Shown here: one piece after another, positions 48,335-57,269 of the stretch
How positions within the stretch are numbered: position 1 is the stretch's first letter
Layout of the letters: each line of letters begins with the position of its first letter
Source of the DNA: Streptomyces geranii
GTDB taxonomy: Bacteria > Actinomycetota > Actinomycetes > Streptomycetales > Streptomycetaceae
Direction: 5' to 3'
Assembly (NCBI RefSeq): GCF_002954775.1
Contig: NZ_PJME01000025.1
Location: 1 to 64,000 of the forward strand
Length of the DNA stretch: 64,000 nucleotides
Translations under genes and position numbers: made by a program
The notes under the pieces: model-generated
The model's database searches: none
The model's input: only the letters and a program-made list of their open reading frames with translations
What the model was told of the DNA's origin: nothing

Positions 48335-49249
48335 ATGAAGGTCATCCGGGCAGTTCAGCCGCTGCTGCCGCTCTGTGAGCGCGTCCTGCCGAGCAGGCTG
48401 GCGGGGCTCTCCCTCGCCCTCCTCAAGGCGACGGCCCTGGAGCTGGCGATCCTGGCGGGACACCTGCTCCTCTATCCGTCGGGCATCACGCAGGAACGCC
48501 GCGCCACGCCCCAGGACGCCAGCGCGCCCCCCGAGACCTCCACGACCAGCCAGACAGGCACCTCCACCACCTCCGTCGCCGCCCCCACCCACCTGCCGAC
48601 GGAGCCGAAGCCCCCGGTCGTCCTCCTGCACGGCTTCATCGACAACCGCTCCGTCTTCGTCCTGCTGCGCCGCTCCCTCGTCCAGCACGGCCGCCGGCAG
48701 GTCGAGTCGCTCAACTACTCCCCGCTGACCTGCGACATCCGCACCGCCGCCGAACTGCTCGGCCGGCACATAGAGGAGATCTGCCGGCGCACCGGGCAGC
48801 CGCAGGTGGACATAGTCGGGCACAGCCTGGGCGGCCTCATCGCCCGCTACTACGTCCAGCGGCTCGGCGGTGACCACCGCGTCCGCACACTCGTCACCCT
48901 CGGCACGCCGCACTCCGGCACCCGGGTCGTCCCGCTGGCCGACGCGCACCCGATCGTCCGCCAGATGCGCCCCGGCTCGGCGGTCATCGAGGAACTGCGC
49001 CTCCCGGCTCCCGGCTGCCGTACGCGCTTCGTCAGTTTCTGGAGCGAACTGGACCACCTGATGGACCCGCCGACGACGGCCTGCGTCGACCACCCGGACC
49101 TGCTCGTACAGAACGTGCAGGTCACCGGCGTAGGCCACCTCGCCCTGCCGGTGCATCCCGCCGTCGCGACCGGGATAAGGCAGGCCCTCGACGACAGCGA
49201 CCACCCCGTCGCCACCGGCGCGCAGACCGGCGGACTGACCGTGGCGTGA
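48335..49249 (+). CDS. Triacylglycerol lipase / alpha-beta hydrolase, exported or membrane-anchored
   Basis: 304 residues. An N-terminal hydrophobic segment (LAGLSLALLKATALELAILAGHLLLY) acts as signal or anchor and a Thr/Ser/Pro linker follows. The hydrolase core starts at PPVVLLHGFIDNRSVF (oxyanion HG), with the nucleophile in VDIVGHSLGGLIARYYV and the TLGTPHSGT block; the catalytic His is likely in GVGHLALP. This is the lipase-2/EstA-like family, acting on ester lipids outside the membrane. ACAGGAGGT precedes the ATG. Confidence 0.9.
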   Translation: MKVIRAVQPLLPLCERVLPSRLAGLSLALLKATALELAILAGHLLLYPSGITQERRATPQDASAPPETSTTSQTGTSTTSVAAPTHLPTEPKPPVVLLHGFIDNRSVFVLLRRSLVQHGRRQVESLNYSPLTCDIRTAAELLGRHIEEICRRTGQPQVDIVGHSLGGLIARYYVQRLGGDHRVRTLVTLGTPHSGTRVVPLADAHPIVRQMRPGSAVIEELRLPAPGCRTRFVSFWSELDHLMDPPTTACVDHPDLLVQNVQVTGVGHLALPVHPAVATGIRQALDDSDHPVATGAQTGGLTVA

Positions 49250-49497
49250 CGCCGCGCACCCGTCGCACAGGGGCGTCCGCCACGTCCAAAGGGACGCCGA
49301 AGACGCGCCGGGATTCGAACAATCCTCGAACGCCAGGCCAAACCCGTGCCCGCAGTCCCCCGAAACACGGCCGAATGCCCGTTTCCCGCAGGCACGAAAC
49401 CTGCGGAAGATTGTCGCGCCCGCATACCGCCGGGTACAGTCGCCGCACTGCTCGGCCAGCTCTACCAGCCCCTGTTGTCGAGGCGAAAGAGAAGTTG

Positions 49498-51033
49498 GTG
49501 AACGAACGTCACCCGTCGGGGACCATGACCACCCCGGCTCCGGCTTCCGACGCCGCGACGGCGCATTACGCGTCGTACGGCACGCAGGAAGTCCCTTTCG
49601 GTGACTTCACCACGTACGACCCCACCTTCGCCAACGGTTTCGACGCGGGTATGGGCACGGGTACGGGCACCGGCACTTTCGACACCGACCCCCTCTTCGG
49701 CAACATGCCGGGCGGCGAGGCGACCGGTTCGTACGACAACTCCCAGTGGTCCACGGGCAGTCAGCACACCCTGAACTACGACCCCTACGCGGCCCAGCAC
49801 CACGCCGCCTACGACACCGGGGCGTACGACACCACCACCTGGGCCCCCGGCTACCAGCAGCTCGCCGACATCCCCGCGCAGACACCGCCCCCGGGCGGCG
49901 ACACGAGCGGACAGTGGGACGCGAACGCCTGGCTCCAGCCCGACCAGAGCGGCCCGGCCGACCAGACCCAGCACTGGGAATGGGGCACGCAGGCCTTCGA
50001 CACCGGGGTGTACGACGCCACGCAGTGGAACTCGGACAGCGGCACGCCCGCCCCGTCCGCCGAGTACGACCACGAGCCCGAGCACGAGTACGACCAGCAG
50101 GCCACCGCGATGTTCGAACAGATCGCGGACGCCACGGACGTACCGGACCACGAGCAGCAGGCCCTCGCCCACGACGAGCCGGACCTCCTCGCGGACGGCG
50201 AACTGCCCGCCGAGGCCCCGCTGCTCGACGGCCAGGAGGAACTCGCCCCGAGCGGCGGGCGCGCGGCGTCCCGTACGGCGGCGCGCAACGCGAACCGCTC
50301 CCGGCGGCGCCCCCCGGCCAAACGTTCCGCTCTGCTGACGATCGCCGTTCCGTCCGCCTGTGTGATGGGCGTCGCGGGCATCGCCGCCGCCTCGGTGGGC
50401 GGGATGAGCGGTGACGACGCGCAGAACACGACCGCGTCGGCCTCGGACGGTGTCGCCGTGAAACCGTCCGCCGCGAACAACAAGCTGGACTCCCAGCTGG
50501 AGAGCCTCACCGCGGGCGCCGACGACTTCGCCGACCGGGCCAGCCGTACGCAGGAACGTATCGACCTCAAGGCCCAGCAGGTCGCCGAGAAGAAGGCTGC
50601 GGCGGCGGAAGCGGCCCGCAAGGAGCGACTGCGCCCCAAGTACGCCCTGCCCGTCGCGCAGCGGGGCCTCAGCGCCTACTTCGGCCAGGCCGGCATCAAC
50701 TGGATGTCCGTGCACACCGGGATCGACTTCCCGGTCTCGTACGGCACGACGGTGATGGCCGCGACCGACGGCACCGTACGGACGCAGTGGAACAGCGCGT
50801 ACGGCAACATGATGATCGTGACGGACAAGGACGGCACGGAGACGTGGTACTGCCACCTCTCCAGCTACCAGGTCGCCTCCGGTACGACGGTCAAGGCCGG
50901 CGACGCCATCGCGTACTCCGGGAACTCCGGCAACTCGACCGGCCCGCACCTCCACTTCGAGGTACGCCCGGCAGGCGGCTCGGCGATCGACCCCCTCCCC
51001 TGGCTCCGCAGCCACGGCCTGGACCCGACGTAA
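49498..51033 (+). CDS. M23 family metallopeptidase with disordered N-terminus
   Basis: 511 residues, GTG start after AAAGAGAAG. Residues 1-250 are low complexity, rich in Asp, Tyr, Thr, Gly and Gln. A membrane helix follows at about 285-300 (LLTIAVPSACVMGVAGIAAAS), then a coiled coil (LDSQLESLTAG to ARKERLR). The C-terminal peptidase domain has HTGIDFPVSYGTTV (first His and Asp) and GPHLHFEVRPAG (HxH), all zinc ligands present. It cleaves peptide cross-links of peptidoglycan outside the cell. It neighbours two NlpC/P60 hydrolases. Confidence 0.92.
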   Translation: MNERHPSGTMTTPAPASDAATAHYASYGTQEVPFGDFTTYDPTFANGFDAGMGTGTGTGTFDTDPLFGNMPGGEATGSYDNSQWSTGSQHTLNYDPYAAQHHAAYDTGAYDTTTWAPGYQQLADIPAQTPPPGGDTSGQWDANAWLQPDQSGPADQTQHWEWGTQAFDTGVYDATQWNSDSGTPAPSAEYDHEPEHEYDQQATAMFEQIADATDVPDHEQQALAHDEPDLLADGELPAEAPLLDGQEELAPSGGRAASRTAARNANRSRRRPPAKRSALLTIAVPSACVMGVAGIAAASVGGMSGDDAQNTTASASDGVAVKPSAANNKLDSQLESLTAGADDFADRASRTQERIDLKAQQVAEKKAAAAEAARKERLRPKYALPVAQRGLSAYFGQAGINWMSVHTGIDFPVSYGTTVMAATDGTVRTQWNSAYGNMMIVTDKDGTETWYCHLSSYQVASGTTVKAGDAIAYSGNSGNSTGPHLHFEVRPAGGSAIDPLPWLRSHGLDPT

Positions 51034-51048
51034 CCACCCACGCCCCAA

Positions 51049-51076
51049 AGGGGCGCGGGGAACTGCGCGACCAGCC
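51049..51076 (+). repeat. Dispersed Streptomyces intergenic repeat, copy 2
   Basis: AGGGGCGCGGGGAACTGCGC then GACCAGCC, the same 28-base core as the inverted copy at 2970-2998. It lies between the convergent M23 peptidase and pcrA genes. Confidence 0.7.
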
Positions 51077-51130
51077 CCCACCGGCCCGCAGATCACATGA
51101 CCGCGCCCCAACCGCAACTCCAGCGGAGCG

Positions 51131-53683
51131 CTAAAGCTTCTCCACAGGCGCGTACCTCAACAGCAACCGCTTCGGCTTCTCCTCACCGAAGTCGACCGTG
51201 GCCTCCGCGTTCGAACCGGTCCCCTTCACACCCACCACGGTCCCCAGACCGAACTGGTCATGCGTGACCCGATCCCCCACCGCCAGCGCGACGACCGGCT
51301 TCTCCGCGCCACCCCGCCGCGTGGCGAATCCGGACGCCCCCGACGCCGCGGAGCGCGAGCGCGTGGACGACAGCGAGGACGCCACCCCGGATACCGGCCC
51401 CGAGGACTTCACCGGAGCGGCCACCGCCCCCGTGCGCTTCCACTCCAGATGGGTCGCCGGGATCTCCTCCAGGAACCGCGAGGGCGGGTTGTACGACGGC
51501 TGCCCCCACGCGCTGCGCAGCGACGACCGGGTCAGATACAGCCGTTCACGCGCGCGCGTGATGCCCACGTACGCGAGCCGCCGCTCCTCCTCCAGCTCCT
51601 TGACCTGGCCGAGGGCGCGCATGTGCGGGAAGACGCCGTCCTCCATGCCGGTCAGGAACACCACGGGGAACTCAAGGCCCTTGGCGGTGTGCAGGGTCAT
51701 CAGGGTGATGACGCCGGAGCCGTCGTCGTCCTCGTCGGGGATCTGGTCGGAGTCGGCGACCAGGGCGACCCGCTCCAGGAACGCGGCGAGCCCGACCGGG
51801 GCAGGCGCCTCGCCCGCGGCCTCACCCAGCGCCTCGCCCTCCGCGGGCTGCTGGGCATCCTCCGCCTGCGCGGACTCCTGCTCGAACTCCAGGGCGACCG
51901 CGGCGAGTTCCTGGAGGTTCTCGATCCGGGTCTCGTCCTGCGGGTCGGTGGACGCCTGCAACTCGGCGAGATAGCCCGTGCGTTCGAGTACCGCTTCGAG
52001 GACGGTCGCCGGGCCCGCGCCGGACTCGACGATCGTCCGGAGGTCCTCCATCAGCGTGTTGAACTTCTTGACCGCGTTGGTCGAACGCGACGCCATCCCG
52101 TACGCCTCGTCCACCCGCCGCAGCGCCGCCGGGAAGCTGATCTTCTCGCGCTGCGAGAGCGCGTCGATCATCGCCTCGGCACGCTCCCCGATGCCCCGCT
52201 TGGGGACGTTGAGGATGCGCCGCATCGGCACCGAGTCCTCCGGGTTGGCGAGGACACGCAGGTAGGCCAGGACGTCCCGGACCTCCTTGCGCTCGTAGAA
52301 GCGGACTCCGCCGACGACCTTGTAGGGCAGGCCGACGCGGATGAAGATCTCCTCGAACACACGGGACTGGGCGTTCGTCCGGTAGAAGACGGCGACATCG
52401 CCCGCCTTCGCGTCGCCCGCGTCCGTCAGGCGGTCTATCTCCTCGGCGACGAACTGCGCCTCGTCGTGCTCGGTGTCGGCGACGTAGCCGGTGATCTGCG
52501 CGCCCGCGCCCGCGTTGGTCCACAGGTTCTTGGGGCGGCGGGACTCGTTGCGCTCGATGACCGCGTTGGCGGCGCTCAGGATCGTCTGCGTGGAACGGTA
52601 GTTCTGTTCGAGCAGGATCGTCGTCGCGTCCGCGTAGTCCTCCTCGAACTGGAGGATGTTGCGGATCGTCGCGCCCCGGAAGGCGTAGATCGACTGGTCG
52701 GCGTCACCCACGACACACAGCTCGGCGGGGCGCAGCTCGTGCTCATTGGGCGGTACGTCCACCGGGTGTTCGGAGGTGCCGACGAGTTCCCGTACGAGGG
52801 CGTACTGGGCGTGGTTGGTGTCCTGGTACTCGTCGACGAGGACATGCCGGAAGCGGCGGCGGTAGTGCTCGGCGACGTCCGGGAAGGCGCGCAGCAGATT
52901 GACCGTCGTCATGATCAGGTCGTCGAAGTCGAGGGCGTTGGCCTCGCGCAGCCGCGACTGGTACATCGCGTACGCCTGGGCGAGGGTCTTCTCGAAGCCG
53001 TCGCTCGCCTGGGCGGCGAAGTCCTCCTCGTCGATCAGCTCGTTCTTCAGGTTGGAGATCTTCGCGCTGAACGACTTGGGCGGGAAGCGCTTGGGGTCGA
53101 GGTCCAGATCGCGGCAGACGAGCGCCATGAGCCGCTTGCTGTCGGCGGCGTCGTAGATCGAGAAGGACGACGTGAAGCCGAGCCTCTTGCTCTCCCGGCG
53201 CAGGATCCGCACGCACGCGCTGTGGAACGTCATCACCCACATCGCGTTCGCGCGCGGGCCGACGAGCTGCTCGACGCGTTCCCTCATCTCGCCGGCGGCC
53301 TTGTTGGTGAAGGTGATCGCGAGGATCTGGCCGGGGTGGACGCCCCGCTCGCCGAGCAGATAGGCGATGCGGTGCGTGAGCACACGGGTCTTGCCGGAGC
53401 CGGCGCCCGCCACGATGAGCAGGGGGGTGTCGGCGTGCACGACGGCCGCGCGCTGGTTCTCGTTGAGCCCGTCCAGGAGCGCGGCCGGGTCCACCACGGG
53501 GCGCGGGGCGCCGTCGCGGTAGTACGCGTCCCGGTCCGGCGGCGCGTCGAACTGCCCGCCGAACAGGTCGTCCGGAACGGACTCCGGAGCGTGCTCGTCC
53601 TCGGGCGGCGGCGGGGGCTCCTCCTCGCGGGCCCGAGGGCCCTGGAGGTCCGCCAGGAAGCTGTCGTCAAAGAGGCTGCTCAT
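51131..53683 (-). CDS. pcrA: ATP-dependent DNA helicase PcrA/UvrD
   Basis: 850 residues, superfamily 1A helicase. After an acidic N-terminal extension (about 1-70) come LNENQRAAVVHADTPLLIVAGAGSGKT (Q motif and Walker A), VDEYQDTN (motif II), GDADQSIYAFRGA (III), QNYRST (IV), VITLMTLHTAKGLEFPVVFLTGMEDG (V) and AYVGITRARERL (VI). The C-terminus (VALAVGDRVTHDQFGLGTVVG) is the Tudor-like RNA-polymerase-binding domain of PcrA. It unwinds DNA in repair and at transcription-replication conflicts. A RecA-NDp-like motif precedes it, fitting DNA-damage control. Confidence 0.97.
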   Translation of the reverse strand: MSSLFDDSFLADLQGPRAREEEPPPPPEDEHAPESVPDDLFGGQFDAPPDRDAYYRDGAPRPVVDPAALLDGLNENQRAAVVHADTPLLIVAGAGSGKTRVLTHRIAYLLGERGVHPGQILAITFTNKAAGEMRERVEQLVGPRANAMWVMTFHSACVRILRRESKRLGFTSSFSIYDAADSKRLMALVCRDLDLDPKRFPPKSFSAKISNLKNELIDEEDFAAQASDGFEKTLAQAYAMYQSRLREANALDFDDLIMTTVNLLRAFPDVAEHYRRRFRHVLVDEYQDTNHAQYALVRELVGTSEHPVDVPPNEHELRPAELCVVGDADQSIYAFRGATIRNILQFEEDYADATTILLEQNYRSTQTILSAANAVIERNESRRPKNLWTNAGAGAQITGYVADTEHDEAQFVAEEIDRLTDAGDAKAGDVAVFYRTNAQSRVFEEIFIRVGLPYKVVGGVRFYERKEVRDVLAYLRVLANPEDSVPMRRILNVPKRGIGERAEAMIDALSQREKISFPAALRRVDEAYGMASRSTNAVKKFNTLMEDLRTIVESGAGPATVLEAVLERTGYLAELQASTDPQDETRIENLQELAAVALEFEQESAQAEDAQQPAEGEALGEAAGEAPAPVGLAAFLERVALVADSDQIPDEDDDGSGVITLMTLHTAKGLEFPVVFLTGMEDGVFPHMRALGQVKELEEERRLAYVGITRARERLYLTRSSLRSAWGQPSYNPPSRFLEEIPATHLEWKRTGAVAAPVKSSGPVSGVASSLSSTRSRSAASGASGFATRRGGAEKPVVALAVGDRVTHDQFGLGTVVGVKGTGSNAEATVDFGEEKPKRLLLRYAPVEKL

Positions 53684-53693
53684 CGCTCTCCGA

Positions 53694-53715
53694 GTCTAGG
53701 CGCCCCCACTGACAA
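53694..53715 (-). promoter_or_regulatory. RecA-NDp-like promoter motif of pcrA (spacing seven)
   Basis: On the minus strand: TTGTCAGTG-N7-TAGACT. Both halves match the RecA-NDp/PafBC consensus but the spacer is seven rather than eight bases. The -10 ends 10 bases before the pcrA ATG, implying a very short or absent leader. Confidence 0.6.
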
Positions 53716-53914
53716 CCAGCCGCCACCCCGAAAACATGCACTGACCAATCCCACCAAACAACAACAAGCCGATTCCGGTGAGCAGTGTTTAATGCCGAGG
53801 TCACAAAAACGTATCGGGCATAGCGGTCATCAACCTTCACAGGGGCCACACGAGTTGGTTAGCGTGCCCCCAGGGCTGCTCGACCCCCACCGGCGAACGT
53901 CGCCGGGCCGTGCG

Positions 53915-54078
53915 GCCCCCGCCGAGTCCGATCGTGCCGCCCTGTGCGGCAGGAGCCGGGGACCCACCGAAAATCTGGGGTGAATCGGTCCGACCGCCGT
54001 CCAGGGCACGGACCGTAGGGCAACCCTTCCGAACCACCCGCCCGAACCCGACAGCTAACCCGGTAGGCGGAACGTGGA
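53915..54078 (+). ncRNA. c-di-AMP (ydaO/yuaA) riboswitch controlling the NlpC/P60 hydrolase
   Basis: The leader shows the ydaO conserved elements in order: GAGCCGGGGACCCACCG, TCTGGGGTGAATCGG, GTAGGGC, and CCGAACCCGACAGCTAACCC followed by GGTAGGCGG. These match the c-di-AMP riboswitch, an OFF switch commonly found before cell-wall hydrolase genes in actinobacteria. It ends about 15 bases before the TTG start, leaving the Shine-Dalgarno GGAAGGAG just after the last conserved element. Confidence 0.93.
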
Positions 54079-54092
54079 AGGAGTCGCCTCCC

Positions 54093-55295
54093 TTGGCGTC
54101 GTCGCACCGCAAGTCGCGTCCTACGGGAACGCGCATAGCAGGTATACGGACCCCCGCCTTCGCCACGGCGGCCCTGACCGCCTCCGTCGCCCTGCTGACC
54201 CAGACCGCCGCCAACGCCGCGCCCTCGGACCCCACCACGCCTCCGGCGCCCTCCGCCGACGACCAGCCGAGCATGGAGGAGGTGGAGGCGCAGGTCGACG
54301 ACCTGTACCACCAGGCCGAGTCGGCCGCCGACGTGTACAACGCGGCCAAGGAGAGGGCCGTCAAGCAGCAGAGTCGCGTCACCGCACTGATGGACGACGT
54401 GGCCCAGCGCACCCAGAAGCTCAACGAGGCGCGCGAGGAGCTGGGCACCTTCGCCGCCGCCCAGTACCGCACCGGGTCGGCCGCCCCCGACACGGCGACG
54501 TTCCTGCTGGCGGACACGCCGCAGGACTACTTCGACCAGAACCAGCTGACGGACCGTCTGACGGCCCGCCAGAAGGACGCGGTCGACGACTACATCACCC
54601 AGCAGGCCGAGACGACGCGCCAGCGCCAGGAGGCCACCGCGAGCCTGGAGTCGCTCACGGAGTCCCAGGACCACCTGCAGACGACGAAGACCGCCGTCCA
54701 GAAGAAGCTCGCACAGGCCCGCCAGCTCCTCTCCCGCCTCACGGCCGAGGAGAAGCTGCGGCTCGCGGCGATCGAGCGGAAGAAGCAGGCCGAGGCCCGC
54801 CGCCAGGCCCAGGAACTCGCCCTCCGGCAGCAGGAGGCGGCGGCAGCCGCGGCGGCGGCGCAGCAGCCGACGGGCGGCACCGCGTCGGACACGGCGTCCT
54901 CGTCGACGACGACTCCGGTCACGGACTCCTCGTACGCCACGAAGGCCGAGAAGGCTCTCGCCTTCGCACGCGCACAGATCGGCAAGCCGTACGTCTGGGG
55001 CGCGACCGGCCCCGACTCGTACGACTGCTCCAGCCTCACCCAGGCCGCCTGGCGGGCCGCCGGAGTCACCCTCCCGCGCACCACCTACGACCAGGTGAAC
55101 GCGGGCACGACGGTCTCCCTCGCCGACGCTCAACCCGGTGACCTGGTCTTCTTCTACGACGACATCAGCCACGTCGGCCTCTACATCGGCAACGGCATGA
55201 TGATCCACGCCCCGAAGCCGGGTGCGTACGTACGCGAGGAGTCGATCTTCTACGACGGCGAGTCGGCGATCCACAGCGTGGTGCGCCCGGCCTGA
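54093..55295 (+). CDS. Secreted NlpC/P60 cell-wall hydrolase (RipA-like), c-di-AMP regulated
   Basis: 400 residues, TTG start after GGAAGGAG. A signal peptide (TPAFATAALTASVALLTQTAANA) is followed by a long coiled coil (about 60-255, MEEVEAQVDDLYHQAESAADVY onwards), a Thr/Ser linker, and a C-terminal NlpC/P60 domain. There the catalytic Cys is in SYDCSSLTQAAW and the His in DISHVGLYIGNGMMIHAP. It cuts D-glutamyl-mesodiaminopimelate bonds in peptidoglycan; the coiled coil typically autoinhibits or mediates FtsEX-type activation. Paralogue of the gene at 56151. Confidence 0.94.
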   Translation: MASSHRKSRPTGTRIAGIRTPAFATAALTASVALLTQTAANAAPSDPTTPPAPSADDQPSMEEVEAQVDDLYHQAESAADVYNAAKERAVKQQSRVTALMDDVAQRTQKLNEAREELGTFAAAQYRTGSAAPDTATFLLADTPQDYFDQNQLTDRLTARQKDAVDDYITQQAETTRQRQEATASLESLTESQDHLQTTKTAVQKKLAQARQLLSRLTAEEKLRLAAIERKKQAEARRQAQELALRQQEAAAAAAAAQQPTGGTASDTASSSTTTPVTDSSYATKAEKALAFARAQIGKPYVWGATGPDSYDCSSLTQAAWRAAGVTLPRTTYDQVNAGTTVSLADAQPGDLVFFYDDISHVGLYIGNGMMIHAPKPGAYVREESIFYDGESAIHSVVRPA

Positions 55296-55308
55296 ATCAC
55301 TGGTCTCG

Positions 55309-55662
55309 TCAGGTCCAGAGCACGGCGATGAAGATGTTCGCCGTGGTGAACAGGCCCACCAGGCCGAACAGTCGCTTGTCCACGGTCTCGTCGTCCCGCT
55401 TCACATAGACGAGGCCGAGGACGACGATCAGCAGGGCCAGCTTCACGCCGATCTTGACGTTGTTCACCGTCTGGTCGTCGGCCTGGTTGAGGCCGACCAG
55501 CGCGACACCGGTGACCAGCATGGTGAACGCGCCGTGCAGCATCGCGGGCACGAAGCGGGCCGTGCCCTGCCCCATCGCCTTCAGCTGGGTGAGGAACCCG
55601 CCCAGCAGCGAGGCGATGCCGATGATGTGCAGCCCGACGAACAGATGGATGAGTACGCCCAT
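55309..55662 (-). CDS. Small integral membrane protein
   Basis: 117 residues with four hydrophobic segments (GLHIIGIASLLGGFLTQL, PAMLHGAFTMLVTGVALVGL, VKIGVKLALLIVVLGLVYV, LVGLFTTANIFIAVLWT). No family function is known. Conserved His9/His12 region (IHLFVGLHIIG) resembles small CopD/DUF-type haem-anchor folds, but this is speculative. It converges with the c-di-AMP-regulated hydrolase and ends 13 bases from it. Confidence 0.82.
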   Translation of the reverse strand: MGVLIHLFVGLHIIGIASLLGGFLTQLKAMGQGTARFVPAMLHGAFTMLVTGVALVGLNQADDQTVNNVKIGVKLALLIVVLGLVYVKRDDETVDKRLFGLVGLFTTANIFIAVLWT

Positions 55663-56150
55663 GGCCCGGGAGCCTAGTCAGAGCCCCCGGGCCCGCCTGA
55701 CACCGGGCCGGGCGTACGGCGCTCACGGGCACCCTTCCGGGTGCGGGACGCGTCGCTGCGGAACCTCGCATATATGCACCCCATAGCACCGTGTAATCGC
55801 CACGTGCCTCCCAAACCCCCTCATCGGTCAGCCGGTTGTGTGAAGTCGGCGGCGGCGGAACGCGATCACGGTCGCATGCGGTCACCGCTCGATCGGCTCA
55901 CGCCAGTTCCGTACATGGCGTTACCCCCAGGTCACCCTCCGGTTTAGCGTCCTCCACCAGGTGACCGGCTCCCCACCGCCGCCCGGGCCAGGGGCGGCAG
56001 TCGGCCACCACCGCCGAGAAAGTCCGGCGGCGGACCGCTCCCCCTGTGCGGACCGTCGCCGGACGCGTCACCGCCCTCCCGGGTCCGCTTCCCGGGCAGC
56101 CTTCCGGCGGTCGTCGCAGTGGCGGTCGTACGAAAGGACGTGACGCCCCG
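55663..56150. other. Intergenic region between two NlpC/P60 genes
   Basis: About 490 bases without a gene. It contains the perfect palindrome GCATATATGC near 55768-55777 and an inverted repeat GGTCACC...GGTGACC spanning about 55930-55966. Unlike the region before the paralogous hydrolase it shows no ydaO riboswitch core. Confidence 0.55.
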
Positions 56151-57269
56151 GTGGCAGCGCACCGCAAGCCCCGACAGCGCTCGCTCAACGGCAATACGGC
56201 CCGCACCGCCGCGACGATCGCCCTCGCGGGCGCGGCGACGGCGACCGGCTTCGACGGCATCGGGTACGCCGAGCCACAACTGACCCAGGCGCAGGTCGAG
56301 GCCAAGGTGAACAAGCTGTACGAGGAGGCGGAGGTCGCCACCGAGAAGTACAACGGCGCGAAGGAGAAGGCCGAACGGGCGGAACGGCGGCTGGGCAACC
56401 TGCGGGACGAGGCGGCCCGCAAGGAGGACCGGCTGAACTCGGCGCGGGAGGCGCTGGGTTCGATGGCCGCGGCGCAGTACCGCTCCGGCGGACTCGACCC
56501 CGCCCTGCAGCTCGCCCTCTCCGACGACCCCGACGCCTATCTGGACGGCGCCGCGTTCGCCGAACGGGCGGGCAGCAGACAGGCGGGTGACGTCGCCCGC
56601 GTACGCAGGCAGCTGCGGGAGATCGAGCAGCTGCGCGGCGCCGCCCACGTCGAACTCACCACCCTCAAGTCCCGCCAGGCCGAGCTGAACCGCCACAAGA
56701 AGACGGTGACCGGAAAGCTCGGCGAGGCCCGCAAACTGCTGTCCCGCCTCACCGCCGAGGAACGCGCCCGCCTCGCGGCGAACACCGGCGGCGGCACCGG
56801 AGGCTGGGGCACGGCGCACGCCTCGCGGTCGTCGGGCGGTGCGCGGGAGGGACTGGGGGCGACCGGAGTCGCCGACACCACCGGGCCGTCCGGGTCCTCC
56901 GGAGCCGCCGAGGCACCCAACTCGCGTGCGGCGGCTGCCGTTTCCTACGCCTACGAGAAGCTCGGCAGCCCCTACGTCTGGGGCGCCACCGGTCCCGACG
57001 CCTTCGACTGCTCGGGCCTCATGCAGGCCGCGTACCGCTCCGCGGGCATCTCCCTGCCCCGCACCACCTACGCCCAGATCAACGCGGGCCAACGTGTCTC
57101 ACGGTCCGAACTCCTCCCTGGCGACCTGGTGTTCTTCTACTCGGGCATCAGTCATGTGGGCATGTACGTGGGCCGCGGCCAGATGATCCACGCCCCGAAC
57201 CCGTCGGCTCCGGTACGGGTGGCACCGCTGGACGAGATGCCGTTCGCGGGAGCGACCAGGGTGGTGTGA
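56151..57269 (+). CDS. Secreted NlpC/P60 cell-wall hydrolase
   Basis: 372 residues. A short signal region (TAATIALAGAATATGFDGIGYA) precedes a coiled coil (about 40-210, LTQAQVEAKVNKLYEEAEVATEKYN onwards), a Gly/Ser linker and the NlpC/P60 domain with catalytic Cys in AFDCSGLMQAAY and His in GISHVGMYVGRGQMIHAPN. Same architecture and similar sequence to the gene at 54093, but its leader lacks the c-di-AMP riboswitch. GTG start (AAHRKPRQRS) after AAAGGA at long spacing. Confidence 0.93.
   Translation: MAAHRKPRQRSLNGNTARTAATIALAGAATATGFDGIGYAEPQLTQAQVEAKVNKLYEEAEVATEKYNGAKEKAERAERRLGNLRDEAARKEDRLNSAREALGSMAAAQYRSGGLDPALQLALSDDPDAYLDGAAFAERAGSRQAGDVARVRRQLREIEQLRGAAHVELTTLKSRQAELNRHKKTVTGKLGEARKLLSRLTAEERARLAANTGGGTGGWGTAHASRSSGGAREGLGATGVADTTGPSGSSGAAEAPNSRAAAAVSYAYEKLGSPYVWGATGPDAFDCSGLMQAAYRSAGISLPRTTYAQINAGQRVSRSELLPGDLVFFYSGISHVGMYVGRGQMIHAPNPSAPVRVAPLDEMPFAGATRVV

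Noticed and set aside
47961..48338. Possible small Arg/Thr-rich protein between icmB and the lipase.
   Set aside because: No Shine-Dalgarno, no coding bias and overlaps the lipase start.
49300..49335. GGATTCGAAC-like sequence suggesting the 3' part of a tRNA on the minus strand or an attachment site.
   Set aside because: The flanking bases do not pair as a T-arm and no acceptor stem, anticodon arm or integrase gene is nearby.
51260..53983. 907-codon open frame opposite pcrA.
   Set aside because: Runs across pcrA in the antisense frame, lacks any motif and would overrun the pcrA promoter; the helicase motifs prove the minus frame.
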